Positions 19,451 through 27,986 of a DNA stretch of 64,000 nucleotides are shown in pieces; position 1 is the stretch's first letter; the number at the start of each line of letters is the position of its first letter. Both the position numbers and the translations under genes were made by a program. Below the pieces are notes generated by a model, which was not told where the DNA came from, ran no database searches, and saw nothing but the letters and a program-made list of their open reading frames with translations. Source of the stretch: Nitrosomonas communis (GTDB taxonomy: Bacteria > Pseudomonadota > Gammaproteobacteria > Burkholderiales > Nitrosomonadaceae); contig NZ_CP011451.1 in NCBI RefSeq assembly GCF_001007935.1, positions 2,418,001 to 2,482,000 of the forward strand, in the 5' to 3' direction.

Positions 19451-21248
19451 AAAATTGAGTGAAAGTGCCGTTATTAGGTGGTTTTGGCGTATTTTCAAGC
19501 AAAACAATTTCAAACTTCGATTCAAATCAGCGAAAATATTGTCCTCAAAGACAAACTTCGTTCAAGTGGAAATCAAATGCGCGTAGTGCAAAATACCCAG
19601 ATGGAATTAGGTGAAATTGATGTATCCCACATCAAATTTGACTTGAGATCACGAGATGATATTCCGAAGATACTGCGCGGCTTACAGCACCTGTACCTGG
19701 ATGAGGCATTGTGCCACAAAGTTTTTGCCTTACTGGAAAGTGAAATTGCCCCCAAGGTGGATAAGCACAATGGTCGTCCTGGCATGACCCTATGGAGTGT
19801 CCTGGTATGTGGCGTATTACGGCTGGACTTAAATGCTGATTATGACCGTCTGCACGAATTGGTCAACCAGCACAGGACCTTGCGCGCAATGTTGGGGCAT
19901 AGTCTGTACGATGAAGACAAGCAATATGCCTATCAAACCCTGGTGGATAATGTCAGTTTGTTCACGCCAGAATTGCTGGACAGATTAAACCAGATCATCG
20001 TCGAGGGAGGGCATATCCTCATAAAAAAGGACGAAAGCGCCCTGCGTGGGCGGTGCGACTCCTTTGTGGTTGAAACCGATGTGCATTTTCTAACCGACAT
20101 CAACTTATTGGGGGATGCCCTGCGCAAAGCGATTACGCTGACGGCGCGCTGGTGCGAAAGCCAGCACTTAAGCGACTGGCGGCAATATCGCTACAATCTA
20201 CGTCAATTAAAACGACTTATGCGCAATGCACAGAGCAAGAAGCGCCGCAAAGCCGCAGACCAACAAAGCAACCTACAAACGATTCAAGCGTATCAGGCCT
20301 ATATTGAGCAAGCCCAATGTTACGTGAAAAAAATTCAAACCACCTTAACCAAGCTGGCTACAACTGCTACGCGCGAGTTGCTGCAAAAGATTGAAATTGA
20401 AGACTACCTCCAACATGCCAAGCGCCAAATAGACCAAATTGAGCGTCGTGTTATCAAAGGCGAAATCATTCCTCACCAGGAAAAAGTATTCTCCATTTTT
20501 GAACCCCACACCGAATGGGTCAGTAAAGGCAAAGCCGGTGTGCCTGTCGAGTTAGGCGTCAAAGTGTGCATTCTGGAAGACCAGCATCAATTCATCTTGC
20601 ACCATCACGTAATGGAAAGACAAACCGATGATCAAATTGCGGTAAACATGGTCACGCAAGCTAAAAAACGCTTTCCCATACTCAATGCCTGCAGCTTCGA
20701 TAAAGGTTTTCATTCACCTGCTAACCAGGCTGAATTAGCCCAACATCTTGAGCAGGTTACGCTGCCCAAAAAAGGCAAACTATCCAAAGAGCGCAAAGCA
20801 ATAGAACAAATGGAAGAATTTGTTAAAGCCCGTCGTGCGCACTCAGCAGTAGAGTCAGCAATCAATGCGCTGCAGGTGCACGGACTAGACAAATGCCTAG
20901 ATCATGGCATGGGTGGTTTTAAACGTTATGTTGCGCTGGCTATTGTCGCCAGAAATATCCGCCGAATAGGTGATATTCTATGGCAGCAGGATGTGGAGCG
21001 TGAACGTAAAGCGATAAAACGTCATTTAAAGCACCAACAAGCAGCTTAAGCTCTCCCGCTAACGCAAAAAACCGCCTGATTGCGAGCAATCAGTGGTGAG
21101 TGCTGGGTAGAAACCGTATTTTTCATGCCATGCCTCACAAAAATACAATCAGAGGCTTTTTTGGATGTATGGTTTCGTTGCATTTTTACAAAGGCACTTA
21201 AAAATTAAGCAGATTACTGGTGAAAAAATGGGGTTTTCGGACTGGCAC
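19377..21248 (+). mobile_element. Intact insertion sequence in the 3' end of ampG
   Basis: 1872 bp bounded by TATCTA direct repeats (19371-19376 and 21249-21254). The ends are imperfect inverted repeats: left GTGTCGGCCCGAAAACCC, right the complement of GTGCCAGTCCGAAAACCCC. One transposase gene fills most of it. Clean duplication and an uninterrupted transposase suggest recent insertion. Confidence 0.9.
19577..21049 (+). CDS. IS transposase, probably ISNCY-type
   Basis: 490 residues starting MRVVQNTQMELGEIDVS; a frame extension to 19478 lies in the IS leader. It contains GRPGMTLWSVLVCGVLRLDL near the N-terminus, a mid-region with PVELGVKVCI, the acidic FDKGFHSP block and the C-terminal HSAVESAINALQVHGLD. 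These are features of DDE transposases grouped with the non-classified (ISNCY) elements. It appears full length and intact. Family assignment is from memory of the motif layout. Confidence 0.8.
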   Translation: MRVVQNTQMELGEIDVSHIKFDLRSRDDIPKILRGLQHLYLDEALCHKVFALLESEIAPKVDKHNGRPGMTLWSVLVCGVLRLDLNADYDRLHELVNQHRTLRAMLGHSLYDEDKQYAYQTLVDNVSLFTPELLDRLNQIIVEGGHILIKKDESALRGRCDSFVVETDVHFLTDINLLGDALRKAITLTARWCESQHLSDWRQYRYNLRQLKRLMRNAQSKKRRKAADQQSNLQTIQAYQAYIEQAQCYVKKIQTTLTKLATTATRELLQKIEIEDYLQHAKRQIDQIERRVIKGEIIPHQEKVFSIFEPHTEWVSKGKAGVPVELGVKVCILEDQHQFILHHHVMERQTDDQIAVNMVTQAKKRFPILNACSFDKGFHSPANQAELAQHLEQVTLPKKGKLSKERKAIEQMEEFVKARRAHSAVESAINALQVHGLDKCLDHGMGGFKRYVALAIVARNIRRIGDILWQQDVERERKAIKRHLKHQQAA

Positions 21249-21287
21249 TATCTACCAATAATAAGGTGGAAAATCGTGCTGAGAAAA

Positions 21288-21896
21288 TTACCTTCGGGTA
21301 AAGCGATAAAATGCAAGCATCCCGAAAAAATTAGGAGCAAGATTAATTTGCCGGTTACCGCTCATGACTCGCCGCTCTAAGATATGCACACCATGTTGGT
21401 GGCAAAACTGCTCAAAATCACTTAGTGTGCATAAGTGAACATTGGGGGTATCAAACCATTCATACGGTAGATTTTGTGATACCGGCATATGACCCAATGA
21501 AACTTGTAATCTATTCTTCCAGTGGCCAAAATTAGGGAAGGTGACGATACCTTCTTTGCCCGCACGGAGCATTTCCTGAATAATTTTTTCCGTGTGCCTC
21601 ATCGCTTGCAGAGTTTGCGACAAAATGACGTAATCAAACGAATCAGATTCGAAACCTGATAAACCTGATTCTAAATCACTCTGAACGACGTTGACCCCAT
21701 TGTTGAGGCAGGCCAGGATATTGGCATCATCAATTTCCACGCCATAACCATGTACGCCGAGCGTTTCCTGCAAATACTGCAGCAGCGTGCCATCACCGCA
21801 TCCAAGATCAAGTACTCTCGATTCTGGTCTGATCCAAGCAGCAATGGTAGCAAAATCGGGTCTTGATAAAGTAAGAGAGGAAAATAGCTTAGCCAT
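21288..21896 (-). CDS. metW: MetW, methionine biosynthesis protein
   Basis: About 202 residues of class I methyltransferase-like fold with the glycine loop RVLDLGCGDGTLL, the GVEIDDANI strand and YVILSQTLQAMRH. MetW accompanies MetX in proteobacteria and supports homoserine acyltransferase activity. The ATG at 21896 begins MAKLFSS; a TTG at 21911 would add five residues. It follows metX closely on the same strand. Its 3' end overlaps the original 3' end of convergent ampG by 14 bases. Confidence 0.93.
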   Translation of the reverse strand: MAKLFSSLTLSRPDFATIAAWIRPESRVLDLGCGDGTLLQYLQETLGVHGYGVEIDDANILACLNNGVNVVQSDLESGLSGFESDSFDYVILSQTLQAMRHTEKIIQEMLRAGKEGIVTFPNFGHWKNRLQVSLGHMPVSQNLPYEWFDTPNVHLCTLSDFEQFCHQHGVHILERRVMSGNRQINLAPNFFGMLAFYRFTRR

Positions 21897-21914
21897 GAAA
21901 ACACTGTGCAAAGA

Positions 21915-23042
21915 TTAAATATCGATTTTATTCATATAAGCCCGCACCAATTGGTGATAGTGCTCATCTTTCATGAGAAAGGAATCATGACCATGCCTGG
22001 ACAATATTTCTGCATAACTTACATTGAGTTCATTATCCAGTAAAGCTTTGACAATAGCGCGAGAGCGCTCAGGTGAGAAACGCCAATCAGAGCTAAATGA
22101 AAGCACAAGAAAATTTGCTTTAGCGCAACGGAAAGCAGCGCTCAAATCATCATCATAATCTCGCGCAGGATCAAAATAATCCAGTGCTTTTGTCATAAGC
22201 AGATAAGTGTTGGCATCAAACTGCTCAGCAAATTTATCTCCTTGATAACGCAAATAAGACTCGATCTGGAATTCTACATCAAAATTGAAGCTGAGCGATC
22301 CTGTCCGTAAATCCCGTCCGAATTTCTCTGCCATGGAATCATTGGATAAATAGGTAATATGTCCCAGCATACGAGCAAGACGCAGACCTCTACGCGGCAA
22401 TGTACCATGAGAATAATAATCGCCCCCATGAAAATCCGGATCGGTAATGATGGCCTGGCGTGCCACATCATTGAAAGCAATATTTTGTGCTGTTAATTTC
22501 GCTGCAGCAGCAATAATAACCGCGTGCCGTACTTTCTCGGGCGCATAAAGGGCTAATTGCATGGCCGACATGCCACCAAGACTGCCACCCACCACAGCAG
22601 CAAATTGATCAATGCCAAGTTTATCAGCTAATCGCACATAAGTTTCTGCCCAGTCTACCGTTGTGACCATGGGAAAATCTGCACCATAATGCTTATCCGT
22701 TTTTTTATTGATACTTGCAGGGCCAGTTGAGCCATGGCAGCCCCCTATATTGTTTACCCCAATCACAAAAAATTTATGTGTATCGATCGGTTTGCCAGGA
22801 CCAATCATATTGTTCCACCAACCTACATTTTTAGGATTATCAGCATAAACGCCAGCAACGTGATGATTACCCGAGAGGGCGTGGCAAATTAATACTGCAT
22901 TGGATCTGGTTGCATTTAATTCACCATACGTTTCATAAACTAGCTCGTAGTTATCCAATACTGCACCACTTTCCAGACTAAGTGGCGTGTCAAAGAAAAT
23001 CCTTAGGGGCGCAACGATACCAATGGAGTCTGAATCATGCAT
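21915..23042 (-). CDS. metX: Homoserine O-acyltransferase
   Basis: 375 residues of the alpha/beta hydrolase fold. It has the nucleophile elbow [11 protein letters not shown] (Ser154), an Asp in [12 protein letters not shown] and a His in SRHGHDSF, the complete triad. It acylates homoserine with acetyl- or succinyl-CoA, the first committed step to methionine. Betaproteobacterial members often use succinyl-CoA despite the MetX name. It is transcribed with metW. Confidence 0.95.
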   Translation of the reverse strand: MHDSDSIGIVAPLRIFFDTPLSLESGAVLDNYELVYETYGELNATRSNAVLICHALSGNHHVAGVYADNPKNVGWWNNMIGPGKPIDTHKFFVIGVNNIGGCHGSTGPASINKKTDKHYGADFPMVTTVDWAETYVRLADKLGIDQFAAVVGGSLGGMSAMQLALYAPEKVRHAVIIAAAAKLTAQNIAFNDVARQAIITDPDFHGGDYYSHGTLPRRGLRLARMLGHITYLSNDSMAEKFGRDLRTGSLSFNFDVEFQIESYLRYQGDKFAEQFDANTYLLMTKALDYFDPARDYDDDLSAAFRCAKANFLVLSFSSDWRFSPERSRAIVKALLDNELNVSYAEILSRHGHDSFLMKDEHYHQLVRAYMNKIDI

Positions 23043-23172
23043 GAATATAAGAAGACGTTAAGAAATTCTGTATAAGATTATCTAAAACTTATGTGAAATA
23101 AGCATTATATCGTCAAAAGTACTTATGAGCCTTAAGTGTTTATAAAGTCGTGATTATTTCGAATTAAAAAGA

Positions 23173-24900
23173 TTAGTTATTTAATTTTGATAATAATCCA
23201 TGAATTTTCTCAGATTCATCAGTTTTAAGAATTTTTTGGATTATCGGCGTGATACTTGGTAAATGGCTTTTTAGAATCTCGTGCTTAACAGGCAGAATAT
23301 GGGCTGGATACATGGAGAACTGCTGTAATCCAAACCCTAACAGTAAGCGAGTGTATTGGATATCACCTGCTATCTCGCCACAAATTGAAATGGGCATATT
23401 GGCGCGATTGGCAGTAGAAAGAATTCGCGCCAATAGCCAAAGCACAGAGGGATGCAGTGGATCATAGAGATGGGCCACCGTGTCATCCGCTCTATCAATA
23501 GCCAATGTATATTGAATCAAATCATTAGTTCCAATGGATAAAAAATCCAGTTTACGCATGAACATTTCCAGACTTAGTGCTGCTGCTGGGATTTCAATCA
23601 TTCCACCTACCTTAATCTCCTCATCGAAAGGTTTTTTTTCATCTTGCAGATTTTGTTTAGCATGATTAAGAAGTTGTAAAGTCTGGCTAATCTCGTAATC
23701 GTTTGAAAGCATTGGGATGAGGATGCGAATCTTGCCATAGGCAGACGCTCTCAAAATGGCACGCAGTTGTGTTAGAAACATAGCTTGCTCGGCTAAACTT
23801 AGCCTAATGGCCCGCAATCCCAGCGCTGGATTGATGGCAGAGCGGCAGCTATTTTTAAGACTCTTGTCAGCACCTAAATCGAATGTGCGTATGGTAACGG
23901 GTAAGCCCCGCATATTTTGGGCGACAGTTGAATAAGCCTCAAACTGCTCATCCTCACTGGGTAAATCATCTCGATTGAGAAAAAGAAATTCACTGCGGAA
24001 CAACCCAATACCTGTCGCGCCACTTTCTTTAACTTGTTCAACATCTTGAGGTAGCTCAATATTGGCATGTAATTCTATTGATGTACCATCGAGTGTCATA
24101 GTAGGGATAGATTTGAGACGTTTGAGTTTACGTTTTTCCAGATCCAGATGATTCTGTTTTAAACGATATTCAGCAAGCACATATTTGTCAGGGTTGACAA
24201 TCACCACCCCTTGACCTCCATCTACTATTAAATGGTCATTATTGTAAATAAGCTGGCGCGCATGGTGCATCGCTACTATGGAAGGAATATTCAGACTGCG
24301 AGCTATAATTGCAGTATGAGAAGTGACGCCACCCAAATCGGTAAGAAAAGCCGCAAATTGATGTTGTTTATATTGCATAACATCTGCTGGACTTAGATCG
24401 TGTGCTACCAGAATACTGTTACCATCATGCTTTAAGGGAGGAGGAATGTAACCTGGATGTCCCAATAAAACTTTCAATACCCGTTCGACGACTTGCATGA
24501 CATCAGTTTTACGTTCTCGTAGATAAGCATCTTCAATTTCTTCAAACTGAGAAAGTAATACTTCCATTTGCTGCGTAACGGCCCATTCTGCATTGCATTG
24601 AGTTTGAGCGATACACTCAACTGCTGCGGAGCTAAGTGTGGGATCATCCAGTATCATATGATGCAGCTCAAGAAAAGCATTGAATTCAGCAAATGTAGGT
24701 CCTTGATTCGCTGAAGATTGTAATTTTTCAATCTCCCCGCGTACTGTTGCGAAAGCACAGTTTAATCGTGTTATTTCTTTGTCTATCTGGTTTTTGGGAA
24801 TCAAATAATGAGCCACATTAAGTGTGGCTGGAGAAGCAAGGTGTGCGTGCCCGATCGCAATACCTTCAGATGCACCTACACCATGCAATATAAAACTCAT
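23173..24900 (-). CDS. ptsI: PTS enzyme I (phosphoenolpyruvate-protein phosphotransferase)
   Basis: 575 residues, typical length. The phosphorylated His is in DLGGVTSHTAIIARS; the PEP-binding barrel shows GIGLFRSEFLFL and the C-terminal SICGEIAGD. It takes phosphate from PEP and passes it to HPr. The start overlaps the ptsH stop as ATGA. No sugar-specific membrane component is nearby, which is consistent with a regulatory PTS. Confidence 0.96.
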   Translation of the reverse strand: MSFILHGVGASEGIAIGHAHLASPATLNVAHYLIPKNQIDKEITRLNCAFATVRGEIEKLQSSANQGPTFAEFNAFLELHHMILDDPTLSSAAVECIAQTQCNAEWAVTQQMEVLLSQFEEIEDAYLRERKTDVMQVVERVLKVLLGHPGYIPPPLKHDGNSILVAHDLSPADVMQYKQHQFAAFLTDLGGVTSHTAIIARSLNIPSIVAMHHARQLIYNNDHLIVDGGQGVVIVNPDKYVLAEYRLKQNHLDLEKRKLKRLKSIPTMTLDGTSIELHANIELPQDVEQVKESGATGIGLFRSEFLFLNRDDLPSEDEQFEAYSTVAQNMRGLPVTIRTFDLGADKSLKNSCRSAINPALGLRAIRLSLAEQAMFLTQLRAILRASAYGKIRILIPMLSNDYEISQTLQLLNHAKQNLQDEKKPFDEEIKVGGMIEIPAAALSLEMFMRKLDFLSIGTNDLIQYTLAIDRADDTVAHLYDPLHPSVLWLLARILSTANRANMPISICGEIAGDIQYTRLLLGFGLQQFSMYPAHILPVKHEILKSHLPSITPIIQKILKTDESEKIHGLLSKLNN

Positions 24901-25166
24901 TCCCCTTCTCCAAAGTAACCATTGATCAGATTAGTCAATGCCTGCATGGCCTCAGTCTCATCAGCTCCGGTTATTTCAATTGCAACTGTGGATCCTTTAT
25001 TGGCGGCGAGCGTCATTACACCCATAATACTTTTTGCATTGACTCTACGACCGTTACGTATGAGCCATACTTCACTTTGGAATTGACTTGCTAAGCGTGT
25101 AAGCTTCGCAGAAGCACGTGCATGTAGGCCAAGCTTGTTGATAATAGTCACTTCTTTAAGTAGCAT
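24897..25166 (-). CDS. ptsH: HPr phosphocarrier protein
   Basis: 89 residues when started at MLLKEVTI (25166), which matches the normal HPr size; an ATG at 25178 would add four residues and overlap the EIIA gene. The active His is in NKLGLHARASAKL and the regulatory Ser in VNAKSIMGVM. It is overlapped by ptsI and begins one base after the EIIA stop. Confidence 0.95.
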   Translation of the reverse strand: MLLKEVTIINKLGLHARASAKLTRLASQFQSEVWLIRNGRRVNAKSIMGVMTLAANKGSTVAIEITGADETEAMQALTNLINGYFGEGE

Positions 25167-25167
25167 C

Positions 25168-25560
25168 TCAGCATCCATGTAAAATATGCATCACACCTTC
25201 TTTACCTCCAGCAAGTGCTTTTGCTACCACAACTGAAAGTGGCTCATGTCGATAATTTAATGCACGCACTAACATGGGTAAATTCATTCCTGCAAGGCAT
25301 TCTACTTTTCCAGTTTGGATCAACTGAGTGGCGATATTAGAGGGAGTTGCGCCAAGAATATCTGTCATCACTAATACACCATCGCCTTGATCAAGTTTTT
25401 TAATTAATTCCTTAGCTTGAGCAACTACTTCATCAGGCTTATCTTGTATGGAAATAGCTTGGTATATTAATTGCTGCGGTTTTTCTCCCAGAATATGGGC
25501 TGCGCAATGAGTAAAACTCTCACCAAGCTTATCATGAGAGATAATTAAAATTCCGATCAT
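25168..25560 (-). CDS. PTS EIIA component, mannose/fructose (Man) type
   Basis: 130 residues starting MIGILIISHDKLGESF, with the phospho-acceptor His in ISHDKL and the VLVMTDILGATPSN block of EIIA-Man domains. It is the first gene of the EIIA-ptsH-ptsI operon. No EIIB, EIIC or EIID gene is present, so phosphate probably ends on EIIA for regulation and not for sugar uptake. This truncated PTS is a common betaproteobacterial arrangement. Confidence 0.93.
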   Translation of the reverse strand: MIGILIISHDKLGESFTHCAAHILGEKPQQLIYQAISIQDKPDEVVAQAKELIKKLDQGDGVLVMTDILGATPSNIATQLIQTGKVECLAGMNLPMLVRALNYRHEPLSVVVAKALAGGKEGVMHILHGC

Positions 25561-26279
25561 TCAAATTTTTGCTTATTTTTCGCAATGAGAAATCAAATTA
25601 CAAATTTTATCATTGTCGAGATTATTCTGGTCCATCTTTAACATATCAAAAAATCTTGTTTTTTATAGCGGCAGAACAATGATGCCCTTGACGAAGTCGA
25701 GTATATCGATAGAGGCAAGCATATGAGGATGAATTATATTACCGTATTCTACATTTCTTAATAGCCCAAATAAGATGATTTAACCTTGGTTTTTCTATAC
25801 TACATAAGAGCATAGGATCACTCATTCAGTCATCGCTAGTCGCCAAATACACGATAAAAGGGGAGAATCGAGATGGGCGAGAGCGAAAGCCTAATTTCAT
25901 TACTAAATCAAAAATGACGCGAAGGCGAGCCGCAGACAGTATCAATCATACGGCAGGGTAGAGCCGACAAAGTCCGTTTTGATTTAGAAATGGAATAAGT
26001 CATAGCAAATTTGGGGGTATCTACTCATATTCATGGAAAGATACATTGGTTCTATTGCATATTGAATATTGAGAATAAGAGGCTATTTCTTGACAAAAGC
26101 AGTTAAATGTAACATCATGCCCGGCTTGTTATAAAGCATAAAATAGTTGATGAAAATATTTTAAAGAAAGATAGTTTTAATTATTTACTATTGGCTTTAA
26201 TAGGCTGTTTCATTAACCTTTGATATAATGTTGTACTATTAACTAATAATAAAAACTGTAAGAAAAATAAAAGCTAGGA
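25561..26279. other. Intergenic region between the PTS operon and tRNA-Arg
   Basis: No gene. It contains MITE copy B and presumably the divergent promoters for the PTS operon and the tRNAs. The sequence around 25680-25860 has no coherent frame. Confidence 0.4.
25892..25998 (-). repeat. MITE-like repeat, copy B
   Basis: Reverse-orientation copy of the element at 14.35 kb, with the same terminal inverted repeats (TAATTTCATTACTAAATC at the left, complement of TTATTCCATTTCTAAATC at the right). No clear flanking duplication. Confidence 0.7.
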
Positions 26280-26356
26280 GCGCCCGTAGCTCAGTTGGAT
26301 AGAGTACTTGGCTACGAACCAAGGGGTCGTGGGTTCGAATCCTGCCGGGCGCGCCA
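26280..26356 (+). tRNA. tRNA-Arg (ACG)
   Basis: 77 nt with a 7-bp acceptor stem (GCGCCCG/CGGGCGC), D-arm AGCTCAG, anticodon stem CTTGG/CCAAG around ACG, T-arm GGGTTCGAATCC and encoded CCA. Confidence 0.97.
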
Positions 26357-26451
26357 TATTTCATTCTTATCCAAATAAAGCTAAAATGAGTTTAAGAAAA
26401 TAATATTCTTTTTTAGTTGAAAGATATTATATATCGCTTCGTTGTACTAAA

Positions 26452-26532
<81 letters not shown>

Positions 26533-26535
26533 TTC

Positions 26536-26571
26536 AAAGGGTTACAGGTTTATGACTTGTAACCCTTTTTT
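26536..26571 (+). terminator. Terminator after tRNA-Phe
   Basis: Arms AAAGGGTTACA (26536-26546) and TGTAACCCTTT (26558-26568) followed by more T. It lies inside the island's left end and replaces the original tRNA terminator now at 45752. Confidence 0.8.
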
Positions 26572-26581
26572 CATTACTTAA

Positions 26582-26604
26582 GATTTGTAACCGTTTTGTA
26601 ACCG
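26582..26604 (+). promoter_or_regulatory. Probable integrase arm-type sites, left end
   Basis: TTTGTAACCGTTTTGTAACC is a close match to two copies near the right end at 45524-45576, in the same orientation. Short direct repeats inside both ends of an island are typical of integrase arm-binding sites. The role is inferred. Confidence 0.5.
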
Positions 26605-26703
26605 CATTTCTAAATTCAGATTTTCGTGTAGGAAAATAGTAGGAAATTTTTATCAATAACAACATTCTTGAAAATAACAATAAAATTAATTTAGGTAGGC
26701 TCG

Positions 26704-27603
26704 ATGGGCGAAGCAAAGCGAAGAAAACAGAGTGAACCGAATTTCGGTCGTATTCCCAAGAATCCAGGATACCGCGGATTGGTTGTTAGTCCGCCAATTG
26801 AGATTGAGGGCACCCGTTTATACGCTAAATCTTCGAGTCTAGATCCACAGGAGCTTCGATTTGCTCTGCTATTTTGGGATCGACTTGTGTGGCCATCTTC
26901 CAGAGCTATATTTTTTGGAAGCAATGTGGATGAAGAATTTCTTGAATCAGCGGGAATTCTCAGCAGACCAGAGTACACCTTTAACGGGGATATGGCTCAA
27001 GGTATAGCCAAAAGTCAAATCCAAGCTTACCTAGATCGAGAGTCGGCTGAGCCGGGAACTTGGGCTCTTGCGCAAGGCGAAAATTCGTTTTTATTGAAAG
27101 AAAATCTAGTCGAAGAGGGGGCGGGGGTTTTAGTTGAGCTACATAGGGCTATTCCTGTACCACAACACGATGTGCCGCTTGTTGAAATACTCGAATTCAA
27201 AGAACGACGTCGAGATGAACTAATTTTATTAAGACACCAGCTCGAATCTTTTGTATCTGAGATCGAGGGTTCTGCAGAGAGAGCTTTAACACTGCAAAAA
27301 CGCGTTGCAGAGATTGATCAGGCTTGCTCAAATCTATTAGTCGTAGGAAAAGAATGGCAATTCCCTATTTACCTTTCAAATATTAAAGCATCTTTTAATC
27401 TTACCCCAGTAAAATCTGGGCCTTTCACATATGCCGGCTGGAAAATGGGCGAGCCATATGGACTTGTTGCTGCTACAGTTGCGGCTGGAGTTGCTGGTTT
27501 GCTAAGTACTTTTGAAATCAAGGGGGATTTTGGTCTTCGATCAAAGAAACGGCCTATAAATCCTTATCGATATGCATACCAGATTCATAAAGAGTTGTCT
27601 TAA
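26704..27603 (+). CDS. DUF6236-like protein
   Basis: 299 residues starting MGEAKRRKQ, a motif seen at the start of several mobile-element proteins. Then comes YRGLVVSPPIEIEG and an LFWDRLVWPSS segment recalling the DUF6236 family. Residues 170-220 (ERRRDELILLRHQLESFVSEIEG) are predicted coiled coil. It is the only gene at the left edge on the plus strand and probably accessory cargo. It may be defence-related given its neighbours, but no catalytic motif is visible. Confidence 0.6.
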   Translation: MGEAKRRKQSEPNFGRIPKNPGYRGLVVSPPIEIEGTRLYAKSSSLDPQELRFALLFWDRLVWPSSRAIFFGSNVDEEFLESAGILSRPEYTFNGDMAQGIAKSQIQAYLDRESAEPGTWALAQGENSFLLKENLVEEGAGVLVELHRAIPVPQHDVPLVEILEFKERRRDELILLRHQLESFVSEIEGSAERALTLQKRVAEIDQACSNLLVVGKEWQFPIYLSNIKASFNLTPVKSGPFTYAGWKMGEPYGLVAATVAAGVAGLLSTFEIKGDFGLRSKKRPINPYRYAYQIHKELS

Positions 27604-27986
27604 TAATATGTTCTGCAAGTAAATAAGCCACACACTAATAGTGCATGGCTTGCGATTTCAATTAATCACCAACTAAGCTATTTATCACTTAGCCTCTATT
27701 CTGCAAGCTCTATCCGTTTCCCATCGACGACGCTCGGCTTTGTTCACATAATTGCAGCCTACGTTTTCAGCTTCAACATTAATGCAGCATCGAACATCTT
27801 CAGTCTGCCAGGCATCGATTTCCTCAACAGAAACATGCGGACCAATGAGAAAGGGGAAATAAAAAGAAGCAAATCCGCCCGTAAGTTTTGGGCGGATTGA
27901 GCTAACAGGTAATGCGAATTTCAGGAGAGAACGCCAAATGATATTGGGGTTAATCTTTTAATCGAAGGATTATAGGAGGCGTAATT
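27604..27986. other. Gap after the IetAS operon
   Basis: On the minus strand about 60 Cys-rich codons (…EEIDAWQTEDVRCCINVEAENVGC…, ending RACRIEAK) are open near 27686-27860 but lack a start codon, so a truncated gene is likely. A terminator hairpin separates it from ietS. Confidence 0.4.
27872..27898 (-). terminator. Intrinsic terminator of the IetAS operon
   Basis: Arms AATCCGCCC and GGGCGGATT with a nine-base loop, followed on the minus strand by a T-rich run (TTTGCTTCTTTTT). Confidence 0.8.
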
